A stretch of 56,099 bases of DNA, taken from NCBI GenBank assembly GCA_002420115.1, contig DIHK01000038.1, forward strand, positions 88,251-144,349, given 5' to 3'. The translations under genes and the position numbers were made by a program. The notes under the pieces were generated by a model that was not told the DNA's origin, ran no database searches, and saw nothing but the letters and a program-made list of their open reading frames with translations. How positions within the stretch are numbered: position 1 is the first letter of the stretch; the number at the start of each line of letters is the position of its first letter. The DNA comes from Nitrospira sp. UBA5698 (GTDB taxonomy: Bacteria; Nitrospirota; Nitrospiria; Nitrospirales; Nitrospiraceae). Positions 1-8,135 of this stretch are shown in pieces.

Positions 1-456
1 TCGCTGCTTGGAGACATGCAGGCCGATGCCGCAATGCCGAAGTTGAAGGAAGCGCTCAAAGATCGTGACCTTGCCAGACAAGCCCTCGCAGCAATCGGCA
101 ACCTCGGCCGAGACGGCATCCCTCTGCTCGTTGAGCTGATGAATACCTCTCCCCAGCTGGAGGTGCAGGCCGCGGCAGCCAAATCCTTAGGCCAACTTGG
201 CGGCCTCCATGGGGACGCGTCGGTCGTCTTGCCGTTACTGGCCAAACTGCAAGATCCGAAGACCGACTGGACGGTCTTGACGGAAGTCGCTTGGGCACTC
301 GGCAAGATCCCGGACAAGCGGTCGATCCAGCCGCTCTATGACCTGGACAAGAAACTCCAAGCCATTCGAGATCCGGACAATATGACGCTGAAGAAGCTTA
401 AAGAAGCGGTGTTCTGGTCGATCAAGCAATGCGACACGTGGGATCAGTACAGCTGA
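1..456 (+). CDS. HEAT-repeat protein, C-terminal part (5' partial)
   Basis: The frame is open from base 1, upstream of the first ATG at 16, so the gene starts outside the window. The visible ~150 residues are alpha-helical repeats of HEAT/PBS-lyase type: short helix pairs with GDxxA, 'AAAKSLGQLG' and 'VAWALGKIPDKRS' signatures, where alternating leucines and alanines mark the helices. Such proteins are usually scaffolds for protein-protein contact; no catalytic motif is visible. The tail (CDTWDQYS) is echoed at 871-905 after the next gene, and an internal repeat is echoed as a decayed copy at 2761-2880, so this gene has been duplicated locally. The family call is good; the specific role is unknown. 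Confidence 0.75.
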   Translation, partial: SLLGDMQADAAMPKLKEALKDRDLARQALAAIGNLGRDGIPLLVELMNTSPQLEVQAAAAKSLGQLGGLHGDASVVLPLLAKLQDPKTDWTVLTEVAWALGKIPDKRSIQPLYDLDKKLQAIRDPDNMTLKKLKEAVFWSIKQCDTWDQYS

Positions 457-487
457 GCCTACATGCCTTGCGTCCCTGACTGGCAAC
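431..487 (+). repeat. Diverged direct repeat, copy A (tail of HEAT gene)
   Basis: These 57 bases align without gaps to 871-927. The first ~34 bases are strongly conserved (25 of the first 29 identical) and the rest weakly. Copy A encodes the last residues and stop of the HEAT gene. Copy B lies after the DUF2442 gene, so the two copies flank it. Confidence 0.7.
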
Positions 488-553
488 AAGTAGATTTGCC
501 GGTACTGGGAATCTCACGGCGGAACATGCGCTGTACCAGTACGAAGTGAGGCC

Positions 554-856
554 ATGGTGCGCCGGATGAACATTTCGGGAGCTGAGGTCACCAACATCTC
601 GAAGCATGGCTTCTGGGTCTTACTGACCGACCAAGAGCTCTTTGTCGCCTTCAAGGCCTTTCCCTGGTTCAAAGGCGCTTCGGTAGAAGAGATCATCAAC
701 GTCGAATGGCCGCAACCACATCACCTCTATTGGCCCGCTCTCGATATCGATCTTGCTGTCGCGTCTATTCAATCCCCTGAGAAGTTCCCCCTCGTCTCCA
801 AAGTCTCCCGGAAGACAAAGGCCTCAAGTCGGCGGACAAAGCTGACACGCGTCTAA
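554..856 (+). CDS. DUF2442 family protein
   Basis: A 100-residue protein with the DUF2442 pattern: 'GFWVLLTDQELFVAFKAFPWFKGAS' is the typical strand-loop core, followed by 'PHHLYWPALDIDLAVASI'. The family is common in integron cassettes and toxin-antitoxin loci, often paired with a DUF4160 protein just upstream. Here no DUF4160 gene precedes it, so it looks like an orphan. The start at 554 follows GTGAGG; a second in-frame ATG lies at 566. The C-terminal 20 residues are basic (KxSRKTKASSRRTK) and could bind nucleic acid, which is inference. Repeat copies A and B flank the gene. Confidence 0.7.
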   Translation: MVRRMNISGAEVTNISKHGFWVLLTDQELFVAFKAFPWFKGASVEEIINVEWPQPHHLYWPALDIDLAVASIQSPEKFPLVSKVSRKTKASSRRTKLTRV

Positions 857-870
857 CCAGGAAGGCGAGT

Positions 871-927
871 GCGATATGTGGGATCAGTATAGCTGAGCTT
901 ACCTGTTGCAATTTCTCCAATGGCAAC
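871..927 (+). repeat. Diverged direct repeat, copy B
   Basis: Partner of 431-487. It preserves a ghost of the HEAT-gene tail (codons for CDMWDQYS and the stop) without any HEAT gene before it, so it is a leftover of a duplicated gene end. Its last bases include the ATG used at 920 by the following HTH gene. Confidence 0.65.
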
Positions 928-1189
928 GACTAGATCCAACAAACGAGTGACGGTTCAATCGGCCGAAGATCTGGGGCACGCGCTGGGTTTGTCCGCGGCG
1001 GATGCCGCTGAAATGGAATTTCGGTCGGAACTCACCGTTGTCCTGGCCAAAATCATTCAAGCCGGTCGGCTGACCCATGCAGCGATTGCAAACGGGAATA
1101 CCCACGGGGTCTCGACCGATGTGCTGATTCGGGTCCTGGCCGCAACCGGTCATCGGACAGAAGTCCGGGTCAAAAAGGCAGCAGCCTAA
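920..1189 (+). CDS. XRE/HigA-like helix-turn-helix protein, probable orphan antitoxin
   Basis: An 89-residue protein. The centre (residues ~45-85) has the HTH layout of HigA-type antitoxins: 'LAKIIQAGRLTHAAIAN' followed by 'VSTDVLIRVLAATGHRTEVRV', the last part resembling the ending 'LxxLGYRVEV' of this group. In such families the protein represses its own operon and neutralises a RelE/HigB-type RNase encoded next to it. No toxin gene is visible on either side, so it is an orphan or acts in trans. The ORF begins inside the repeat-B segment, and no strong ribosome binding site is seen before it. Confidence 0.55.
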   Translation: MATTRSNKRVTVQSAEDLGHALGLSAADAAEMEFRSELTVVLAKIIQAGRLTHAAIANGNTHGVSTDVLIRVLAATGHRTEVRVKKAAA

Positions 1190-1203
1190 TCCGATAATCT
1201 GCC

Positions 1204-1331
1204 GATGGAAGGACGTTACAAGCTCGCCGTCATTCCGGTGGAGCGGACCGAAAAAGTCCTACTGGCGGCCTCAAGCAGGACATCCCCACCGCCTCACCGA
1301 CTGAACGGGATAAACTGTGAGCGACGTAGAC
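1204..1331 (+). repeat. Direct repeat C, copy 1 (upstream of DUF2130 gene)
   Basis: About 128 bases matching 2881-3010 at high identity, including shared runs such as 'gtcattccggtggagc' and 'caggacatccccaccgcc'. It has a coding look (MEGRxxLxVIPVE, then QDIPTA..) but carries frame breaks, so it is probably a fragment of a lost gene. The two copies flank the DUF2130 gene. Confidence 0.75.
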
Positions 1332-1471
1332 GCCTCGCAGCCGTACTGGCCTAACTGAAAATTTATCGTAGCGACACTCCCCTTGAGCTTCCCTCTTTGT
1401 GTAATCTTGCTTTCTACTCCCCAGAGGGGTAGGACAGTGGCCATCCAAGCTACTAGCCGGAGCAGGACTTC

Positions 1472-2758
1472 ATGACAGAACCAACGATCATCTGCCCAAA
1501 CTGCAAAACAGAGATCAAGCTGACCGAATCCCTTGCTGCCCCGTTAATTGAATCCACTCGTCGTGACTACGAGAAGCGGCTGGCGCTGAAAGACACGGAT
1601 ATTGCCAGGAAAGAAACGTCTCTACGCGAGCGAGAAGAAGCCGTCGCGAAAGCTAAGCAGGCCATTGATGATCAGGTTGCCGAGAAACTTGTCGCGGAAC
1701 GCGCGAAGATTGTCACAGAGGAATCCAAGAAGGCGAAACTTGCTCTGCAATCGGATATCGACCAGAAGGCACGAGAGTTGGCCGAGCTCCAGGAAGTCCT
1801 CAGTCAACGTGACGCTAAACTCGCCGAGGCTCAGAAAGTACAGGCCGATCTCATCCGCCAAAAGCGTGAGCTTGACGATGCCAGGCGAGAGCTAGAACTC
1901 ACGGTCGAAAAGCGCGTGCAGGATGGATTGCTGGCTACCCGCGAACAGGCAAAAAAAGAGGCAGAAGAGAGCCTGAAGCTCAAGGTGCTGGAGAAGGAAC
2001 AAACTATCGCCTCCATGCAGACCCAGATCGAAGAACTCAAACGCAGGGCGGAACAGGGATCGCAGCAACTCCAAGGCGAGGTCCAGGAACTAGAACTGGA
2101 AGCATTACTCAGAGCAAGGTTCCCGCGGGACACGATCGAACCGGTTCCGAAAGGCGAATTCGGCGGCGATGCCCTCCAGCGGGTCATGGGTCCTCTCGGT
2201 CAGCTCTGTGGAACCATCTTATGGGAATCCAAGCGAACCAAGAATTGGAGCGATGGCTGGTTGGTCAAACTCCGTGACGATCAGCGAACGGCCAAAGCAG
2301 ACATTGCTATTATCGTCAGTCAGACTCTTCCCAAGGACGTCGAGTCTTTTGACTTGGTCGATGGAATCTGGGTCACGAACGCGAAGTCGGTGTTCTCCTT
2401 GGCAGTTGCGCTCCGCCATTCCCTAATCGAACTCGCCTCAGCTCGGCAGGCACTTGATGGCCAACAGACCAAGACCGAAATGGTCTACCAGTATCTGACT
2501 GGCCCACGGTTCCGCCATCGAGTGGAAGCCATCGTCGAAGCCTTCTCTTCGATGCAGGAAGATCTGGACAGAGAGAAGAAGGCCATAACCAAGCAATGGG
2601 CGAAGCGAGAAGAGCAGATTGAGCGAGTCATGCAAGCGACTGTAGGCATGTATGGAGACCTACAAGCGATTGCCGGAAAATCGCTCCAAGAAATAGAGGG
2701 GCTCGAACTCACAGCATTGGAGTCCGAAAACCCAGTCCAACAATTGCTGCCTGAGTAA
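1472..2758 (+). CDS. DUF2130 domain coiled-coil protein
   Basis: A 428-residue protein in three parts. The N-terminus has a CPNC pair (Cys8, Cys11) like half of a zinc ribbon. Residues ~30-210 are a long charged coiled coil rich in Glu, Lys, Arg and Ala heptads. The C-terminal half is the DUF2130 domain, with 'LQGEVQELELEALLRARFPRD', the conserved 'GGDALQRV', 'CGTILWESKRTKNWSDGWLVKLRDDQ' and 'ADIAIIVSQTLP'. The ESK...D...W core resembles a restriction-endonuclease-like fold, which would suggest a nuclease role, but this is inference. It sits alone in the accessory region between two copies of repeat C, which suggests it travelled or was inserted as a unit. Confidence 0.8.
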   Translation: MTEPTIICPNCKTEIKLTESLAAPLIESTRRDYEKRLALKDTDIARKETSLREREEAVAKAKQAIDDQVAEKLVAERAKIVTEESKKAKLALQSDIDQKARELAELQEVLSQRDAKLAEAQKVQADLIRQKRELDDARRELELTVEKRVQDGLLATREQAKKEAEESLKLKVLEKEQTIASMQTQIEELKRRAEQGSQQLQGEVQELELEALLRARFPRDTIEPVPKGEFGGDALQRVMGPLGQLCGTILWESKRTKNWSDGWLVKLRDDQRTAKADIAIIVSQTLPKDVESFDLVDGIWVTNAKSVFSLAVALRHSLIELASARQALDGQQTKTEMVYQYLTGPRFRHRVEAIVEAFSSMQEDLDREKKAITKQWAKREEQIERVMQATVGMYGDLQAIAGKSLQEIEGLELTALESENPVQQLLPE

Positions 2759-2760
2759 AG

Positions 2761-2932
2761 CATCAACGGCGATGCGTCTGTGGTCCTGCCGCTGCCGGCA
2801 AAGCTTTACAATTCAAAGACCGCGTGGGTGGTCCTGACGGAAGCCACGTGGGCCCCTGGCAAGATACCGGACAAGCGGTCGATGGAAGGACGCGACGAGC
2901 TCACCGTCATTCCGGTGGAGCTGGTCGAATAA
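2761..2932 (+). pseudogene. Decayed HEAT-repeat gene fragment
   Basis: An in-frame stretch without a start codon that translates to INGDASVVLPLPAKL, then 'VLTEATWAPGKIPDKRS', matching the HEAT gene at ~205-325 (GDASVVLPLLAKL, 'VLTEVAWALGKIPDKRS'). After RS it runs straight into repeat C copy 2 and stops at 2930-2932. It is therefore a remnant fused to the repeat, not a functional gene. It occupies the first part of the 544-base gap between the DUF2130 and HD/Hsp90 genes. Confidence 0.75.
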
Positions 2933-3010
2933 ATACTAACGACGGCCTTCAATCAGGACATCCCCACCGCCCCACCGGCTGAACAGGATCAACTGTGAGT
3001 CGCCATGACG
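2881..3010 (+). repeat. Direct repeat C, copy 2 (downstream of DUF2130 gene)
   Basis: Matches 1204-1331. In this copy a frame reads '..AFNQDIPTAPPAEQDQL' then a stop, which looks like the true C-terminus of the lost gene. From 3011 to 3302 I see no gene or clear element, only a visibly AT-richer leader before the next start at 3303, which has GAGGGG just upstream. Confidence 0.75.
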
Positions 3011-3302
3011 TCTCCTCAATATTTCCCTCTAGAGTTAACCAATTGTTTTTTTGCGCCATACTCCCCACCAACATCACAACGCACAATATCCATAAGACCT
3101 ATGACGATTACGACTCGCAAGGCCCTAAACTTTAAGTCTGCATAAACCAACCATTCTGCACCCACAAAAAGAGGTTTGCCTGACCTCGCCTTTCTGCTCA
3201 AAGTGCAATATCACAGTTACTCGGGTATCATTAGCGCCTCATAATCTGACGCTATGGGTTAAGAAATACCGCCTATAGCATCAGTATATTACGAGGGGAC
3301 CG

Positions 3303-6300
3303 ATGACGGGAACCGATTCGCCCAAGATTGTATCTGACTGGCGAGAAACTGTTTTATGGAAGCTTCTTAAGAAAGATGGTTCCCCCTTGGCAGGGGAGGT
3401 GCGCCATACACTCGAAGGATGTATGCCGGATATTCAAAGAATCCTGTCTAAGGGTGGGACAGCTGCTACGGACTTTACGCTGCACGATGATGGACACGCA
3501 TTTAGAGTGGCTGAGCGCATGCATGAAATCATTCTACCGGAAACACTCAAAGGCTTATCGATCTATGAATTAGCCTTTCTGCTCCTCTCAGCCTACCTCC
3601 ATGATATCGGCATGACTCCTCAATTGCGCAAGGTGACTTCCCATTTTAATTTTCTCCTTTCTGGCGAAAGCGATGGGCTCTCTCTAGAGGATATCCGCAC
3701 CTTCCAACGCTGGCTCGATGATGATGGAAGACAAATTACGCCCCCGCTCACAAACACCAAACCTACCAGCAAAAACCTCCGTACTTGCCAAGAACTTATC
3801 ACCCATTACGCTCGCGCCCGCCACAATGATTGGGGCGCGGAATGGATTAAACAGAACCTAGGTTTATTGAAGTTGGGGCAATACAAGGATTGGGTAGATG
3901 GCATCACTAAACTGTGCCAAAGCCATCATGTAGGCTACAACGAACTTGTGGCTCAGTCATTCGCCCCAGTCGTAGTGAATCCAGGTGGAATGGTAGTGCA
4001 TCTACGGTTTCTTGCCTGTGTTCTGAGAATAGCTGACATTCTGGAATTCGACCCCGAGCGGACCCCCAGCGTGATATTCCGACATCGAGATATAAGCCCA
4101 GAAAGTGCAATCTATTGGCGGAAGGACCACGATGTAACCCTGGTTAAGGAAGGGAACAACCTGAGTCTTCATGCTCGACCATCCGATGCACCTACGGAGC
4201 AGGCCATTCACTTGATGGTTGAAGCGATAAATGCAGAGTTGCAGGTCTGCCAGGCCCTCGCCGATCACACACACTTCGAAGTATGCCCAGGTCTAAACCG
4301 AACCCTGCCCCACAAATGGAGCCTTTCCAGCACCGTCTCTGAAAATATCCGCCCTAAAGAGGGAACTTACGAATTTATCAACGGAGCGTTCAGGCCTAAC
4401 ACAGAGAAGATGTTGCAACTCCTCGCAGGGACTGCGCTTTATGGTGATCCCTTAGTGGCTGTCCGTGAGTTACTGCAAAACGCCTTCGACGCAGTCCGTG
4501 AAAAAATAGCGTACCTCCGACTAGAGCAGGATGCCCCCGCTGATCCCAAACTCGAGGAACAACTGGCGTCATTACATACAGTAAGGTTACGGCTAGAAGT
4601 TGATAACGAAGGCAGCTGGCTTGTCTGCACCGACAATGGGGTCGGAATGACCCGTTCCATAATTGAAAATCATGTTCTCGTTAGCGGAACCAGCTCTAGG
4701 CATGATGTTCTGGATTTAGAGCGAAGGTGTTTAGAGAAAGGGATTCGATTGGGTCGAACAGGTCAGTTTGGTATCGGAGTTCTGAGTTACTTCATGATCT
4801 GTGATCGACTCATAATAGAGACCAAACGTAGTCAGGAACCAAAAGATGGCGAACCTACAGGCTGGCGCTTTACAACTTCTGGCGTGGGATCCTTTGGCGA
4901 GTTAAGGAGGCAGCACAACTTATCGCCAGGCACGATAATCCGGCTCCATCTTCGCGATGATATTGTAGGACTCCAACCCGATAATTGGTTCGAGGTCGTC
5001 ACCAATTATGTAAAAAAGACGCTTCGACGCATACCATGCAGATTTGAGATGGGAAACGGCTTGACGGAGTGTCCAGGGATTACTTTCAGTCCCGGTTGGT
5101 GCAAAACGCAGAACGACTTTGCCGAAGATTTGCTCGGCGCGATTAGATGGGAGCAGACTCGCCGCCGCAAACAGAGCACTGTTGATATTCTCTCCTCTGA
5201 GCAGCAGCAACAGATTGAAGCACAAGACAATTATATTAAGCAGGTTAGGGCAGAAGTACGTCAATGTCTCAAGTGGCGAGTTATTGAGGAGGTAATGCCC
5301 GATAAGCTTGGGGTTGTTAGGGTACACATCCCCTACTTCGACTTACTGGGCCATGAGGCTCTTGCATTTTTGCGAGTTAACCAGAAGAAAGGTTATCTTA
5401 TCGTCAAGAGGATAAGGGATGGCTACATGTTCCTTCCGGATGGCAGAGTTCAAGAGTCCTGGAAAGGAATGACTGTGGCTTCACGCCCACGCAGAATTTC
5501 TAGAAGTAATTGGAAGTATATGGCTACGCCCCGTGGCACATCTATAGAGGTAGACTGGATTTCGTCAGCTGCGGGCGAAATTGCTGTTGATCGAAAGGAA
5601 TTGCATGCAACCTATCAGAGCGCCAAATGCAGCTCATGGCTCATGAAGCAGGTGAAGCAGTGGAGAAAAGAAATTGTTCAAGGTATGAAGGGGTCGGTTA
5701 TGCAGACATTAAATATGAAGCTGGCCGATCCAGCGATGGCCCCTACAAAACCGGTACACTGGCTAGCAATTGAGGGCGCTAGATATACAGAAGAGCGCGT
5801 ATGGAAGCCACTTAAGTTCCCTCTTATTTCGTGCAATAGTTTCGGGGGTTTTGTTGGTGCGAATATTACATGGAAGGGGGCAAAGGTCAGTGTCAGCGGG
5901 AACATTCAGGAAATGTATGACGACCAAGTTTACGAAGGACTGCCTTGGTTTTCCTGGGCTACTCCTCCAGACAAGGTAGTGTTGGCAGAGCATGCCTCCC
6001 TGCAAACTAAGGTTCATCAAGGGCAAAGGCGGATCCATCAGTTGAAACCTAGAATACAAATGGTGCCAATCTGGACTACTCCTCCAAAGTTCGATGCAAA
6101 CCGTGGCCCTTTTAGGGTTAAAAGTTGTTTTCCTGAGAAGTGGCTTGCGCTTTGTTGTGCCAAGTTCCATGGTCTTTCTGAATTTACGCGCACGACGACT
6201 ATATGGAATAGCGAACACTTTTTATCTGACAGTCTAGATCAGGAAGGTGAGATTTGGTGTAGGAAAAGTTTCGCTAAGTCATTAAACCCCTTGCCGGTGA

Positions 6301-6638
6301 AGCAAGAGATATTGTCTTCTGTCAGCCACTCAGTAGGATGGCTGGTGATGTGCTTGAGGCGCGAATCACGAGAGTTGTGGGAAGGCCTAAAGGAGAAGGA
6401 TCAGACATTCCTCCGAAACCTTTGGGAGGTAATTTTCTCGGGCAGCTATGAAACCTCTTCGAGGGAGAGGGCTATTTGTATGTGGGTCGAAGATGAATTT
6501 GACGAGAGCAGGTTGTGTGTTCTAACCCCGAGTGGTTGGTTGGACTTAGATCCCTTGGATAAACAAGATAACAATAAAATTAGCAACTACCTTCCCGATC
6601 CTGGCCCTGATTGGAAAGTAACTATCCATCCTCGGTAA
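3303..6638 (+). CDS. HD-domain plus Hsp90-type (GHKL) ATPase protein, candidate defence gene
   Basis: A large 1111-residue protein. Residues ~55-250 form an HD phosphohydrolase domain: HDDGH (61-65), LHD (His100-Asp101), RARHNDW (~171-177), SHH (208-210) and RIADILEFD (242-250), the order expected for metal ligands. Residues ~370-560 are a Hsp90/GHKL ATPase: N-box 'ELLQNAFDA' (389-397), G1 'DNGVGM' (444-449) and G2 'GQFGIG' (487-492), all intact. The rest (~560-1111) has no motif I recognise. Fusions of HD and Hsp90-like ATPases are known from computational surveys of bacterial conflict systems; I could not check this. One 60-base sample (line 5221) is 43% GC against 60% in a sample of the next regulator gene, and codon use is plainer, both suggesting transfer. 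The gene stands alone. Start chosen at 3303 after GAGGGG. Confidence 0.75.
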   Translation: MTGTDSPKIVSDWRETVLWKLLKKDGSPLAGEVRHTLEGCMPDIQRILSKGGTAATDFTLHDDGHAFRVAERMHEIILPETLKGLSIYELAFLLLSAYLHDIGMTPQLRKVTSHFNFLLSGESDGLSLEDIRTFQRWLDDDGRQITPPLTNTKPTSKNLRTCQELITHYARARHNDWGAEWIKQNLGLLKLGQYKDWVDGITKLCQSHHVGYNELVAQSFAPVVVNPGGMVVHLRFLACVLRIADILEFDPERTPSVIFRHRDISPESAIYWRKDHDVTLVKEGNNLSLHARPSDAPTEQAIHLMVEAINAELQVCQALADHTHFEVCPGLNRTLPHKWSLSSTVSENIRPKEGTYEFINGAFRPNTEKMLQLLAGTALYGDPLVAVRELLQNAFDAVREKIAYLRLEQDAPADPKLEEQLASLHTVRLRLEVDNEGSWLVCTDNGVGMTRSIIENHVLVSGTSSRHDVLDLERRCLEKGIRLGRTGQFGIGVLSYFMICDRLIIETKRSQEPKDGEPTGWRFTTSGVGSFGELRRQHNLSPGTIIRLHLRDDIVGLQPDNWFEVVTNYVKKTLRRIPCRFEMGNGLTECPGITFSPGWCKTQNDFAEDLLGAIRWEQTRRRKQSTVDILSSEQQQQIEAQDNYIKQVRAEVRQCLKWRVIEEVMPDKLGVVRVHIPYFDLLGHEALAFLRVNQKKGYLIVKRIRDGYMFLPDGRVQESWKGMTVASRPRRISRSNWKYMATPRGTSIEVDWISSAAGEIAVDRKELHATYQSAKCSSWLMKQVKQWRKEIVQGMKGSVMQTLNMKLADPAMAPTKPVHWLAIEGARYTEERVWKPLKFPLISCNSFGGFVGANITWKGAKVSVSGNIQEMYDDQVYEGLPWFSWATPPDKVVLAEHASLQTKVHQGQRRIHQLKPRIQMVPIWTTPPKFDANRGPFRVKSCFPEKWLALCCAKFHGLSEFTRTTTIWNSEHFLSDSLDQEGEIWCRKSFAKSLNPLPVKQEILSSVSHSVGWLVMCLRRESRELWEGLKEKDQTFLRNLWEVIFSGSYETSSRERAICMWVEDEFDESRLCVLTPSGWLDLDPLDKQDNNKISNYLPDPGPDWKVTIHPR

Positions 6639-6839
6639 CGACGCGGTCATAAACCCGTTTTTTTGAGAGAGACAGCTGTCGGGAACCACTCCTAACGCGT
6701 GCCAGGCTAGCTTTTCATCACCTTCGACCTCAGATCCTTCCTTTCCTATCACCTCTTATGTGATATACACCCCCTCAGTCTTCTCGACAAACTTCCGGCG
6801 CTCAACCAATTAGATTCGAGTGTCTGACGAGCATAGCCC

Positions 6840-7283
6840 ATGACTGACCGATACAACCTCCAACGCTTTCTCGGCGCGCAAGAGCCCGTCTACGACACAG
6901 TCCGCGCTGAACTCCAAGCCAGGAGAAAATCCAGTCACTGGATCTGGTTCATCTTTCCGCAGATCGCCGGCCTGGGGCACAGCAACATGGCGCAGCAGTT
7001 CGCCATCGCATCACTTGATGAAGCCAAAGCTTATCTCCAACACCCAGTCCTGGGTCAGAGACTCCGAGAGTGTACCCAGCTTGTTCTGAATGTGGAGGGT
7101 CGCAGCGCTGAGGAGATCTTCGGCTATCCGGACAATTTGAAATTCCGGTCCTGCATGACCTTATTCATGTCCGCTGCCACCGACAACACCCGCTTCAACG
7201 ACGCTCTGGAGAAATACTTCGACGGCCAGCCAGACCAAAAGACGTTGGAAATCCTAGCCCAGCACACCATGACACAGCGCTAG
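6840..7283 (+). CDS. DUF1810 family protein, copy 1
   Basis: A 147-residue protein with the full DUF1810 signature: 'YNLQRFLGAQ', 'GRKSSHW'-like 'RRKSSHWIWFIFPQI', 'GLGHSNMAQQFAI', 'EAKAYLQHPVLGQRLRECTQLVL', 'FGYPDNLKFRSCMTLF' and 'YFDGQPDQKTLEIL'. The family resembles bacterial 'calpastatin-like' annotations in databases; its biochemical role is not established. Its length is normal. A second copy at 8302-8742 is about 81% identical by eye, and the brnTA operon lies between the two. Likely cytoplasmic: no signal or membrane segment. Confidence 0.85.
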   Translation: MTDRYNLQRFLGAQEPVYDTVRAELQARRKSSHWIWFIFPQIAGLGHSNMAQQFAIASLDEAKAYLQHPVLGQRLRECTQLVLNVEGRSAEEIFGYPDNLKFRSCMTLFMSAATDNTRFNDALEKYFDGQPDQKTLEILAQHTMTQR

Positions 7284-7546
7284 CGCTGCCCCACCCGCCA
7301 CATTCAAACTCGTTTCGCGTGATCGGCGCGATCAGGAGCGCGCTCGCAGTGTGTTATCCAACTTGGTGACCATGCCACACACGCGCGGCATTCGAGATCA
7401 TCGGCGGAATCGGATTGGCCCGCAGGCTGTTCAGAAAGGCCGTCCGGCAAGGCCGCAGCGATCGAAGAGGCAAATCGTACGCTGTCGGGTACGTTGAGCC
7501 TCTGAGCGTGGCGCGAACGACGCTGGAGGACTTTATCAACAGCCTG
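7284..7546. other. Intergenic stretch with coding-like relic and small inverted repeats
   Basis: A 263-base gap with no supported gene. A plus-strand frame reads 'VRQGRSDRRGKSYAVGYVEP' then 'LSVARTTLEDF', and a short dyad CGTAC...GTACG lies near 7479-7496. The frame resembles a phrase I remember recurring between genes in Nitrospira genomes, so it may be a copy of a dispersed repeat. This is from memory and unverified. Confidence 0.3.
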
Positions 7547-7837
7547 CTAAGAGGCTTTGGCGGGTTTGTGATGCAACTCGGCCTGGACGCGTTCGAGCAC
7601 GAAGAGCTTGAGCAGTGTCTGATACGGGACGTCGCGTTTGTTCGCGATCGTCTTGAGTTGATCCAAGAGGGATTTTGGCAGACGAAGCGAGATCGTCTCG
7701 GTTGACGGCTTCAACCGGGGAAACACCATCCGACGACTCTTGGAGTAGTCGACATACTCCGTTGAGTCGTGTGACGCCCAAAACTCAGCTTCCTGTTTCT
7801 CACTCTTGAACGTCGGTCTTTTTTTGAGTTTGGTCAC
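7547..7837 (-). CDS. brnA: BrnA-type antitoxin
   Basis: A 96-residue protein. The N-terminal half has the BrnA 'FWASHDSTEYVDYSKSRRM' element, and the C-terminal half a ribbon-helix-helix-like segment 'TISLRLPKSLLDQLKTIANK' followed by 'VPYQTLLKLFVLERV'. In this family the antitoxin binds the BrnT RNase and, as a dimer, represses the shared promoter. It is encoded second: its start at 7837 lies inside the end of the toxin gene (38-base overlap), so translation is probably coupled. The operator-like palindrome at 8136-8154 fits autoregulation. Confidence 0.85.
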   Translation of the reverse strand: MTKLKKRPTFKSEKQEAEFWASHDSTEYVDYSKSRRMVFPRLKPSTETISLRLPKSLLDQLKTIANKRDVPYQTLLKLFVLERVQAELHHKPAKAS

Positions 7838-8120
7838 GATACGTCCTCCGCTCCTTGGGACTCATATCTCTGGCTGAAATAATGCGGATGCGCCGTCGAC
7901 GGATGGTGAAGACGATAAACAAGCGGCGTCCAGCATCAGTCTGTCCCAGCACGTAATATCGAGGCTCCACCGTAGAATGGGCGAGGTCATCGGCGACCAC
8001 CAGCGGCAGATTGAAGAAGACCTGCTCGCATTCCCACGGAGTAACCCGGTGCTTCTCCCAATTCTTGGTAAGATTTGCCTCGTCCCAATTAAACCCTTCC
8101 ACACCTGGCAGTCGCGTCAT
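7800..8120 (-). CDS. brnT: BrnT-type toxin (ribonuclease)
   Basis: About 106 residues with the BrnT pattern: 'FNWDEANLTKNWEKHRVTPWE', 'VFFNLPLVV', 'RYYVLGQTDAGRRLFIVFTIR', 'RIRIISARDMSPKERRTY'. The H, R and terminal 'ISAR..s..ER..Y' residues match the RNase fold of the family. Such toxins cut cellular RNA and stop translation. I choose the ATG at 8120 over the one at 8150: AAGG stands 9 bases upstream of 8120, and the upstream ATG would sit inside the palindromic operator and -10 region. It is first in the operon and overlaps brnA. Confidence 0.85.
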   Translation of the reverse strand: MTRLPGVEGFNWDEANLTKNWEKHRVTPWECEQVFFNLPLVVADDLAHSTVEPRYYVLGQTDAGRRLFIVFTIRRRRIRIISARDMSPKERRTYRDQTQKKTDVQE

Positions 8121-8135
8121 CTCATGCCTTATGTT

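Noticed and set aside
2030..2758. DUF2130 protein as a confirmed nuclease
   Set aside because: The ESK...D pattern resembles a restriction-endonuclease-like core but the metal-binding residues cannot be established from this sequence alone.
6640..6672. T-run near 6659 as an intrinsic terminator for the HD/Hsp90 gene
   Set aside because: A run of seven T follows CCCG, but the only stem upstream is about three base pairs, too weak to call.
7415..7705. Plus-strand open frame of 96 codons overlapping brnA
   Set aside because: Its second half is antisense to the well-supported brnA gene. Its first half may be a repeat relic and is described as an intergenic feature, not a gene.
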